From assembly GCA_902524955.1 (NCBI GenBank), contig CABZEY010000004.1, positions 1 to 64,000 on the forward strand: a stretch of DNA of 64,000 bases, in the 5' to 3' direction. The notes below the pieces were generated by a model. The model was not told the origin of the DNA, did no database searches, and saw only the letters and a program-made list of their open reading frames with translations. Source of the stretch: an uncultured Pelagibacteraceae bacterium. GTDB lineage: Bacteria > Pseudomonadota > Alphaproteobacteria > Pelagibacterales > Pelagibacteraceae. Of this stretch, positions 56,458-63,521 are shown in pieces; the stretch's first letter is position 1, and every line of letters starts with the position of its first letter. The position numbers and the translations under genes are program-made.

Positions 56458-56480
56458 TTTTTGACCTGAATTGTCAAAAA
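56458..56480. promoter_or_regulatory. Perfect 8-bp palindrome upstream of nuoA (TGA-N9-TCA type)
   Basis: TTTTTGAC, 7 bases, GTCAAAAA is a perfect inverted repeat about 43 bp upstream of the nuoA ATG; one arm overlaps the gpsA stop codon. Its core fits TTGA-N9-TCAA, the pattern of the iron-responsive Rhodo-box bound by RirA/IscR-type Rrf2 regulators in alphaproteobacteria. The T-then-A flanks are the reverse of an intrinsic terminator. Operator function is inference. Confidence 0.4.
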
Positions 56481-57487
56481 GTGAACTGTTTCCAGTCAAT
56501 TTTTAACTTCTTATTTTTTTTAATAGCTTTTAATAGAGATTTTAGTAGCGGCAATTTTTTTTGACCAACTAAAGATAAAATTTTAGCTCCTGATGATTTG
56601 ATTAACTCTGCACCCTCTACAGTAATATTTTTCATTTGTTTACTTACTATAGATTTATATAAAAGCCCTTTCCCCAAATAGAAACCCAGTCTAGCATTTC
56701 TTCCGCCTAATATACTAACATATAGATCTCCAGCTCCAGCTAATCCGAAAGTGGTATCGACATTGCCACCAAATCTTTGAACAATATATTTCATTTCTTT
56801 TAAAGATTGTTCAAACAATCCTGAAGAAGTATTGAAATAATTATCATCTTTATTTTTCGACAAACTCCCAACTTGTCGTGGAGATGATCCAATAACTGTT
56901 GCATATATATTTTTTATCGCCGAACATATTTCTGCACCCTGAATATCCTTGGTTACTTCTGGATGATAATATTCATTCTCAATAATCTTCTTTGCATATT
57001 TAGCATTAGCTATCTTTTTAGATGCGAAAAGCGTCCTAGTATGAGATTTATTTATAAGCTCCTTGGCCAAGCATGGTCCTGAAGCCATTACAACTTTGTT
57101 ACTTGAACATTTTAATGAAATATATTTGCTTATTGGAATAATTTTACTTTTATAATTAATGATACCTTTTGTGATCAAAAGTATAGGGCAGTTTTTTTTA
57201 ATTTGATTTAAAATTTTTGTAATCCAGGGTATGCCATTTGTATTTGTTCCAACAATTATGAAATTTATAGATTTAATATCAATTGAACCTAATTCATAAT
57301 CATAAAAAAAATTAATATTTTTAGAAAAATTAATATTAAGAATTTTATTTTTTTTTTTTACATTTTTAATATTTTTTATATCAAAAGGAGAACCAATAAC
57401 TGAAGTTTTGATTTTATTAAAGTCTAATACTGACACATAAGCTGTGCTTGCAACACCAAAACCTAAAACTAAAACATGATTTTTCAT
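56474..57487 (-). CDS. Glycerol-3-phosphate dehydrogenase-like protein (GpsA family, divergent)
   Basis: Resembles NAD(P)-dependent glycerol-3-phosphate dehydrogenase, which supplies sn-glycerol 3-phosphate for phospholipids. The Rossmann opening HVLVLGFGVASTAY departs from the usual GxGxWG. ILLITKGI, MASGPCLAKELI, and EICSAIKNIYATVIG (with the catalytic-type lysine) follow the family order. TFGLAGAGDLYVSILGGRNARLGFYLGKG corresponds to the conserved LAGxGDL...SRNRxxG region with changes. Length 337 is normal. It overlaps lnt by 4 bp. The fold assignment is good; substrate and cofactor are uncertain because several signature residues differ. Confidence 0.72.
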   Translation of the reverse strand: MKNHVLVLGFGVASTAYVSVLDFNKIKTSVIGSPFDIKNIKNVKKKNKILNINFSKNINFFYDYELGSIDIKSINFIIVGTNTNGIPWITKILNQIKKNCPILLITKGIINYKSKIIPISKYISLKCSSNKVVMASGPCLAKELINKSHTRTLFASKKIANAKYAKKIIENEYYHPEVTKDIQGAEICSAIKNIYATVIGSSPRQVGSLSKNKDDNYFNTSSGLFEQSLKEMKYIVQRFGGNVDTTFGLAGAGDLYVSILGGRNARLGFYLGKGLLYKSIVSKQMKNITVEGAELIKSSGAKILSLVGQKKLPLLKSLLKAIKKNKKLKIDWKQFTF

Positions 57488-59010
57488 GATAATTTAAAAT
57501 ATCTCTTCAAAAACAATTGTACCAAAAAACTTAAAAAGATTGAAAATAAAAACATTAGATTTCCTATCACACTAAATGGTGTATTGTTATTTAATATTTG
57601 GTAGTTATTTGTAAAAACTGATTTTTTATTAGGTTTAGATGAATTCATTATTATACCCAGAGGATTGATGCTTGCAGACACTCCTTGATTTGTAGATCTA
57701 AATATATGCTTGCCCTCTTCAATAGATCTAAAAATTGAATGAGCAAAATGTTGATGAGTCCCGATTGACCTATTAAACCAACCATCCTCTGAAATATTAA
57801 AAATTACATCAAAATTATTTTTATCAATATTAATCGTCCCTGTATCAATTACTTCGTAACATATTAAGGGCAATACCAAACTCTGGTTAATTTTAAAAAT
57901 ATTTCTATCAACTCCCCTTGAAAATGATTGGTAACCGAAAGTAACTTTTTTTAAATTTAAAAATTTTATAGCATCTTCAAATGGTATAAATTCACCGAAA
58001 GGAACGAGATGAATTTTGTTATAAACATCAATGATTTTACCTTTTGAATTTAAAACAACAAAACTGTTAAAAATATTACCATAATTGTCTTTTGTATTTG
58101 CACCCAAGATAACTTTTTGGTTTAATTTAAAATTATCTTTAAAAATGTCTGTTAAATTATCATTATTAATTAATGAATAGGAACCCTCCGGCCATAAAAA
58201 TATTGCATTATCATTTTTATCTGACGGATTGCTCATATTTAATATTTCTTTAATATAGTTTTGTGGGTTTAAATTTATTTTTCGTAAATCTTCATTAGGC
58301 TGTACAAAAACAACTTGTTGATTTTTTGCCTGCAAATTAGTTTGTAATCGATTCAAACCATACAAATAATTAATACCAATTAAAAATATAAGTAAAATTA
58401 AACGCTTAATGAAAGAAATTTTATCTTTTTTAATCAAGAAATAAGGAAATGAGAAAATAAAGATTGCAAATAAATTCAAGCTAAAGGTACCAATAATATT
58501 TAAAATTTGTATGCTAGCTAATTGTTCGCTTAAAGCATATACAAACAAATTCCATGAAAACCCAGTTAAAAAAGATCTTATGTACTCGGTTAAGGCCATT
58601 AAAATTGAAAAATTTAATACGAAAAAAAAATTAAATTTAAAAAAACGTTTTAAAATATAAAAGCTCAATCCATAGAATGTAGATAAAACGAGAGGTAGAA
58701 TTAGAATTGCAAATGGTTTTAAAATTGCAACATCTGGATCAAAATTTAAAGAATAACTTATCCAATATAACGATGAAATAAAATACCCAAAAGAAAATAG
58801 AAGTCCAAAAATAAAAAAAATTTTTGGATTTTCATGTTCATTTAGTTTTAATAAATATAAAATAAACGGAAATATTATAAATCCTAAAAAAATATAATTA
58901 TATGGTGGCAGTGAAAAAGAAAGAAAAAAACCAAGAAATAAAAAAAAGAAAAACTTAAGTTTACTTCTAAATATATTATTTGATCTCATAAATAATAAGC
59001 TAGTAAACAA
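57484..59010 (-). CDS. lnt: Apolipoprotein N-acyltransferase
   Basis: Inner-membrane enzyme that adds the third acyl chain to lipoproteins, needed for their release by LolCD (also in this window). About seven hydrophobic segments fill residues 15-220. The nitrilase-like periplasmic domain has the catalytic triad E in FLWPEGSYSL, K in NKIHLVPFGEF and C in LPLICYEVID. WFNRSIGTHQHFAHSIFRSIEEGKHIFRSTNQGVSASINPLG closes the domain, and a last membrane helix ends the protein. Length 508. A methionine at residue 8 is an alternative start. Confidence 0.94.
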   Translation of the reverse strand: MFTSLLFMRSNNIFRSKLKFFFFLFLGFFLSFSLPPYNYIFLGFIIFPFILYLLKLNEHENPKIFFIFGLLFSFGYFISSLYWISYSLNFDPDVAILKPFAILILPLVLSTFYGLSFYILKRFFKFNFFFVLNFSILMALTEYIRSFLTGFSWNLFVYALSEQLASIQILNIIGTFSLNLFAIFIFSFPYFLIKKDKISFIKRLILLIFLIGINYLYGLNRLQTNLQAKNQQVVFVQPNEDLRKINLNPQNYIKEILNMSNPSDKNDNAIFLWPEGSYSLINNDNLTDIFKDNFKLNQKVILGANTKDNYGNIFNSFVVLNSKGKIIDVYNKIHLVPFGEFIPFEDAIKFLNLKKVTFGYQSFSRGVDRNIFKINQSLVLPLICYEVIDTGTINIDKNNFDVIFNISEDGWFNRSIGTHQHFAHSIFRSIEEGKHIFRSTNQGVSASINPLGIIMNSSKPNKKSVFTNNYQILNNNTPFSVIGNLMFLFSIFLSFLVQLFLKRYFKLS

Positions 59011-59011
59011 A

Positions 59012-59377
59012 CTATTTTATAGGTAGATTGTTTAATAACCATCCATCAAAACCATCCGTAACATTGAATGTTTCAAATTTTTTTTTTTTAAAAATTTCAG
59101 CTACTATTTGTGACCTTATACCACTACTACATATAAAAAAAATTTTAGTATTTTTCTTTAATTCTAACTTATTCATATCGTCAATAAAATTTGGATTTAA
59201 TATTATATTTTTATTCTCTTTCAATTGATAAGATATATAATAGGTTGATAACTTTAAAGTCTCACCATCTGGTTTACCAAATATTAACCATTCCTCTGGA
59301 GAACGAACATCAACTAAACAATCATTTTTATGAAAAGATATTTCTTTAAGTTCTGACGTGGTAATTTTTTTGACCAT
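59012..59377 (-). CDS. Rhodanese-like domain protein
   Basis: Single rhodanese domain of about 121 residues. Features are CLVDVRSPEEWLIFGKPDG near the start, the active-site loop FFICSSGIRSQIVAEIF with the catalytic-type cysteine, and FNVTDGFDGWLL at the end. The ORF track starts at 59422, but the first 15 codons of that ORF (MRSAGSSPAEG) are read through the tRNA-Leu gene. The ATG at 59377 (MVKKITTSELKEI), 9 bp past the tRNA CCA end, is the sensible start. Sulfur donor and acceptor are unknown. It ends 1 bp before lnt. Confidence 0.85.
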   Translation of the reverse strand: MVKKITTSELKEISFHKNDCLVDVRSPEEWLIFGKPDGETLKLSTYYISYQLKENKNIILNPNFIDDMNKLELKKNTKIFFICSSGIRSQIVAEIFKKKKFETFNVTDGFDGWLLNNLPIK

Positions 59378-59385
59378 ATATACTT

Positions 59386-59471
59386 TGGTGCCCTCGGCCG
59401 GACTCGAACCGGCACTCCGCAAGCGGCAAGGATTTTAAGTCCTTTGTGTCTACCAATTCCACCACGAGGGC
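59386..59471 (-). tRNA. tRNA-Leu (anticodon UAA)
   Basis: On the minus strand the acceptor arms GCCCTCG and CGAGGGC pair perfectly, followed by ACCA, so CCA is encoded. The D-arm (GGAATTGGTAGAC), anticodon arm AAGGA-CTTAAAA-TCCTT with anticodon TAA, a long variable arm (GCCGCTTGCGGAGT) and the T-arm GCCGG-TTCGAGT-CCGGC are all present. The long variable arm and UAA anticodon give leucine. Length 86 including CCA. It lies between the rhodanese gene and the divergent TPR gene. Confidence 0.97.
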
Positions 59472-59505
59472 ATATTTAAGTATTTCTTATTTATTTTGAA
59501 ACCAA

Positions 59506-61341
59506 ATGCAACTTTATAAAATTTATTTTGTCTATATTTTAACTAAAATGACTTTAGAAAAAAAACTACAAGAAATATTATTTTTAATAAACCAAGAAAA
59601 ATATAAAGAATTAATACCAAAAATTCATGAATTGTTAAAAGAAAAATATCAAAGCATTCCATTGTATGGAAACTTAGGTCTGAGTTACCTTAAACTTAAC
59701 AAAAATTACTTAGCAATCAAATATTTTTTAAAAGTTAAAAAAATTGACAAAAATAATATTAATGCAAATCATAATTTAGGCCTTGCTTATTCAAAAATTA
59801 ATGAAATCGATAAAGCTATAAATTTTTACGATCAAGCGCTTGGAGCAATTAAAGAGTATCCATTTTTTTTTATAACATTAATAGAATATTTGGAATTACT
59901 ATTAGCAAATTATAAAATAAATTTAGCAGAAAAAATAATTTATAAATATAAAGCCAAAATACCAATAGATTTGCAATTTTTTTTTAATACGGCCCTTTTT
60001 GATATAAAGTTCAAAGATCATCGAAGCTTTGTAAATAATATAAAAAAAATTGAGGATATGATTAGTGATTACCAAACTCAAATTACAAAAAATAATAAGT
60101 TTATTATAACTGAATTAAATAAATTAATTAAATTTACCCCACCAACTATTTTTACTACAACTTTTTATATAGAAAATCCAAAAAAACTATTAAAAAAATA
60201 TTATCAAATATTCGATAAAATAACCGACAGTTTTAATGTACCTAAATTATTTTCACCTCCGATATCAAAAAATAAAAAAATTAAAGTTTGCTTTGCATCA
60301 TCAATATTTAGAAAGCACACGATTACAAAATTGTTTAAAAATTGGATAATAAAATTAGATAAAAATAAGTTTGATGTATACATCTTAGATCTAGACTCTG
60401 AAAAAGATGAAATTTATAACGAAATTAAAAATAATGCTGTAGAAAGTATTTTAACTAATAGAAATCTTGAGGAAAATATTAATTTTATAAGATCTAAAAA
60501 ATTAGACTATATTATTTACCTAGATAATCATATATCCAGAAAAGCATCAGCTTTGTATAACTTTCAGTTAGCATCTAAACAAGCTGTCACCTGGGGCCAT
60601 CCTGTAACATCTGGATCAAAATATATAGATTTATTTTTATCTAGTGAATTAATGGAAAATAATTTAAGTGAAAAAAACTACACTGAAAAATTAATAAAAT
60701 TAAAAAATATCTCAATTAATTATGAAAAACCTAATATTAAAATACATGAAGAAATAAAAAATCGTTTTGATGATAATTTTGTTAATATTTTAAATTTACA
60801 AAGTTTACATAAATTTCAGCCCCATGAGGATAAAATTTATGCTGAAATTTTAAACAAAAATAAAAAGATAAATTTATATTTTATTGAATCTGAAATTAAA
60901 GAACATAACAAAGTGTTCAAATATCGAATTTCTAAATTTTTGTCTGATAATAAATCTGAAGAGAGAATAAAGTTTTTACCAAGATGTGATAATAATACTT
61001 TTTATAATTATATATACTTTTCATCTTTTATTTTTGACTGTTTATCCTGGTCTGGTGGAAATACACATCTTGAGGCGCTAGCATTTGATAAGCCTATTAT
61101 AACAATGGAGGGTAAAAGCCTAAAACAAAACCATACTTTCGGTTTTTTAAAAAGAATCAATCAAGATAATTTAATTGCCTCGAATGAAAGGGAATATATA
61201 AATAAGATATTAGAGTTTTCACAAAGTGAAAACCTTATAAAAATATCTAAAGAAGAAATATCAAAAAACAAAAATCTTTTATTTAAGGATATGGAATGTA
61301 TTAAATCATTAGAAGATAGCTTGATGAAAAACTTATTTTAA
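59506..61341 (+). CDS. TPR protein with OGT/SPINDLY-like glycosyltransferase domain
   Basis: The N-terminal part has tetratricopeptide repeats: LYGNLGLSYLKLNKNYLAIKYFLKVKKIDKNN then NANHNLGLAYSKINEIDKAINFYDQALG, residues about 48-118. The C-terminal half (from about 255) resembles the GT41 catalytic domain of O-GlcNAc-transferase-like bacterial proteins: KIKVCFASSIFRKHTITKLF, QAVTWGHPVTSGSKYIDLFL, FLPRCDNNTFYNYIYFSSFIFDCLSWSGGNTHLEALAFDKPIITMEGKSLKQNHTFGFLKRI. Such proteins in bacteria are often tied to surface glycan or flagellin modification; the substrate here is unknown. The methionine at 59548 (MTLEKKLQEILF) is an equally good start. It overlaps the convergent CinA-like gene by 9 bp. Confidence 0.8.
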   Translation: MQLYKIYFVYILTKMTLEKKLQEILFLINQEKYKELIPKIHELLKEKYQSIPLYGNLGLSYLKLNKNYLAIKYFLKVKKIDKNNINANHNLGLAYSKINEIDKAINFYDQALGAIKEYPFFFITLIEYLELLLANYKINLAEKIIYKYKAKIPIDLQFFFNTALFDIKFKDHRSFVNNIKKIEDMISDYQTQITKNNKFIITELNKLIKFTPPTIFTTTFYIENPKKLLKKYYQIFDKITDSFNVPKLFSPPISKNKKIKVCFASSIFRKHTITKLFKNWIIKLDKNKFDVYILDLDSEKDEIYNEIKNNAVESILTNRNLEENINFIRSKKLDYIIYLDNHISRKASALYNFQLASKQAVTWGHPVTSGSKYIDLFLSSELMENNLSEKNYTEKLIKLKNISINYEKPNIKIHEEIKNRFDDNFVNILNLQSLHKFQPHEDKIYAEILNKNKKINLYFIESEIKEHNKVFKYRISKFLSDNKSEERIKFLPRCDNNTFYNYIYFSSFIFDCLSWSGGNTHLEALAFDKPIITMEGKSLKQNHTFGFLKRINQDNLIASNEREYINKILEFSQSENLIKISKEEISKNKNLLFKDMECIKSLEDSLMKNLF

Positions 61342-62061
61342 TGAAGTAACAAGTTTTTTTACGTCTTCTTCACATCTTTTCAAAAGATCTTCTTCGGTTG
61401 ACCTAAGAACAAGAATGGTGCCAGGTTTTTCTTTAAAATATGGATAACTGCCAATATCAATATTTTTATATTTATCTTGTAATTTTGATAATTGCTCTGA
61501 TATCTGACTCTCTCTAAGATTAGTATCAATTGATGATGACAAAATCTTTTTTCCAGTTTTAATAACATTATCTAATTGTGGTAGCATAGCCTGTAATATA
61601 CTTGGAACACCTGGTAATACGAAAACATTTTCCACATAAAAACCTGCTGCAAAAGTCTTTGGGTTAGGTATTAACTTAGCGTTCTCTGGCATTTTTGCCA
61701 TTTTTTTTCTACCTTCATTAAAATTTTCATTTTTGTAAAATTCTTCTAAAATTTGATAAGCTTCTGTATGATACTGATACTTCTGATTAAATACCTTAGA
61801 AATTGACTCAGCTGTTATATCATCATGAGTTGGGCCAATCCCTCCTGTAGTAAAAATATAAGCAAATTTTTTTCTTAATTCATCGACTGTATCAATTATA
61901 ATTTTTTCTTTATCAGGTATAACTCTTACTTCTTCAACGCTAATGCCTCTATCATTTAGCCATAATGCTATAAAAGAAGTATTTTTATCAACAGTTCTTC
62001 CTGATAAAATTTCGTTGCCAATAATTATGATACCTGCTGTAAATTCCTTTTTAAATTCCAT
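61333..62061 (-). CDS. CinA N-terminal (MoaB/MoCF-like) domain protein
   Basis: Stand-alone molybdopterin-binding-like domain as in the N-terminal half of CinA. AGIIIIGNEILSGRTVDKNTSFIALWLNDRGISVEEVRVIPD is the family opening and FTTGGIGPTHDDITAESISKVFN the binding loop. FVLPGVPSILQAMLPQL follows. In characterised CinA this half has ADP-ribose pyrophosphatase activity, while the amidase half is separate here (6010-6474). Length 242. Its start codon abuts the start codon of sfsA on the other strand, with no base between. Confidence 0.9.
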   Translation of the reverse strand: MEFKKEFTAGIIIIGNEILSGRTVDKNTSFIALWLNDRGISVEEVRVIPDKEKIIIDTVDELRKKFAYIFTTGGIGPTHDDITAESISKVFNQKYQYHTEAYQILEEFYKNENFNEGRKKMAKMPENAKLIPNPKTFAAGFYVENVFVLPGVPSILQAMLPQLDNVIKTGKKILSSSIDTNLRESQISEQLSKLQDKYKNIDIGSYPYFKEKPGTILVLRSTEEDLLKRCEEDVKKLVTSLK

Positions 62062-62757
62062 ATGAAATTAATTCCTCGGTTAATACATGTAAAATTCATA
62101 AAAAGATACAAGAGATTTTTTGCTGATGTTGCTTTAAATAAAAAAAAAATTACAGTTCATTGTCCAAATTCAGGTTCAATGCTTGGACTATTAAATAAGA
62201 ATAATGATGCATGGATTTCGAAGAGCGACAACCCTAAACGTAAATTAAAATATACCTTAGAAATTCTTAATGATAAAAAAAGTAATGTTGGTATAAATAC
62301 GCATAGAGCTAATCGAATAGTAGAAGAGGCATTGCAGAAAAAAAAGATTGTTGAGTTAAAAAAATTTAGCGATATTAAACGAGAAGCAAAATTTTCTAAA
62401 GAAACAAGATTTGATTTTCTATTAAAGAATAAAAATAAAAAAGTATTCTTAGAGGTTAAAAATGTTACTTTATCTAGGGAAAAAGGAATTTCTGAATTTC
62501 CAGACGCAATTACTACAAGAGGGAAAAAACATTTAATTCACCTCCAAGATGCAATAAAAAAGGGGTATGAAAGCTACTTATTATTTTTAATTCAAAGAGA
62601 AGATATAAATATTATGAAAATTGCAAATGATATTGATTCAAATTATTATAATGAAATAATAAAAGCGCAAAAAAAAGGTGTTAGGATTATTGCATATTCT
62701 TGTCAAGTTAATGAAAGTGAAATAACTATCAAAAATAAAATCAAAGTTGAAATATAA
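62062..62757 (+). CDS. sfsA: SfsA family DNA/RNA-related protein
   Basis: Member of the sugar fermentation stimulation protein A family, whose N-terminal OB-fold and C-terminal PD-(D/E)XK nuclease-like fold suggest nucleic-acid action; the cellular role is not settled. Motifs are FIKRYKRFFADVALNKKKITVHCPNSGSMLGLL, GINTHRANRIVEEAL, and RFDFLLKNKNKKVFLEVKNVTL with the nuclease-like D and E-x-K, then FPDAITTRGKKHLIHL and AYSCQVNESEITI. Length 231. It overlaps map by one base (TAATG), and the pair sfsA-map is common in alphaproteobacteria. Confidence 0.93.
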   Translation: MKLIPRLIHVKFIKRYKRFFADVALNKKKITVHCPNSGSMLGLLNKNNDAWISKSDNPKRKLKYTLEILNDKKSNVGINTHRANRIVEEALQKKKIVELKKFSDIKREAKFSKETRFDFLLKNKNKKVFLEVKNVTLSREKGISEFPDAITTRGKKHLIHLQDAIKKGYESYLLFLIQREDINIMKIANDIDSNYYNEIIKAQKKGVRIIAYSCQVNESEITIKNKIKVEI

Positions 62758-63509
62758 TGATTAAATTTAAAAAATATTATCCTGATGAGTTTAGGAAATT
62801 GAGAAATGCAGGGAGAGTATCATCTAAATGTTTAGATTATATAGAGGATAAAATTAAACCAGGTATTACAACTCAAAATATTGACGAGATGTGTGTTAAA
62901 TTTTTACATAAACATAATGCTTACTCGGCACCTCTTTTTTACAGGGGTTTTCCAAAATCTATTTGCACTTCTGTTAATCATGTTGTTTGTCACGGTATAC
63001 CCTCTAACAAAACTTTAAACGAAGGTGATATTGTAAATGTTGATGTTACATCTTTAGTAGAGGGTTATCATGGAGATACATCAAGAACTTTTTGTGTAGG
63101 AAAAGTTTCAGTAAAAGCAAAAAATTTAGTTAAAATAACTAAAGAAGCGCTGGACCGATCTATCAAAATATTAAAACCTGGTGTTCACCTTGGAAATATT
63201 GGAAATGAAATCCAAACCTATGTTGAAAAAAAAGGTTATTCAGTTGTTAGAGATTTTTGTGGACATGGTGTTGGTAAAGAATTTCATGAAGAACCAAATA
63301 TTCTTCATTACGGAAAAAATGGCACTGGTCCAAAATTACAAGAGGGAATGGTGTTTACAATAGAACCAATGATAAATGCTGGCAAACACGAAACTAAAGT
63401 TTTAAATGATGGATGGACAGCAGTTACAAAAGATAAATCTTTATCAGCACAATTCGAACACACTGTGGGTATAACAAATAATGGATGTGAAATTTTTACC
63501 CTTTCATAA
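62757..63509 (+). CDS. map: Type I methionine aminopeptidase
   Basis: Removes the initiator methionine from nascent proteins. Metal ligands are D in VNVDVTSLVEGYHGDTSRTF (two aspartates), H in DFCGHGVGKEFHEEPNILHYG, E in FTIEPMINAG and E in SAQFEHTVGITNNG. SKCLDYIEDKIKPGITTQNIDEMC and FPKSICTSVNHVVCHGIP are typical of the family. Length 250. It ends 12 bp before purB, so the order sfsA-map-purB may be one operon. Confidence 0.97.
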   Translation: MIKFKKYYPDEFRKLRNAGRVSSKCLDYIEDKIKPGITTQNIDEMCVKFLHKHNAYSAPLFYRGFPKSICTSVNHVVCHGIPSNKTLNEGDIVNVDVTSLVEGYHGDTSRTFCVGKVSVKAKNLVKITKEALDRSIKILKPGVHLGNIGNEIQTYVEKKGYSVVRDFCGHGVGKEFHEEPNILHYGKNGTGPKLQEGMVFTIEPMINAGKHETKVLNDGWTAVTKDKSLSAQFEHTVGITNNGCEIFTLS

Positions 63510-63521
63510 TACAATAGCTTA

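Noticed and set aside
56458-56480. The nuoA upstream palindrome as an intrinsic terminator of gpsA
   Set aside because: T runs precede and A runs follow the stem on both strands, the opposite of an intrinsic terminator, and the stem core has only two G-C pairs.
59378-59422. Extended start of the rhodanese ORF (MRSAGSSPAEGTKVY)
   Set aside because: These codons are read through the tRNA-Leu T-arm and acceptor; the start at 59377 is preferred.
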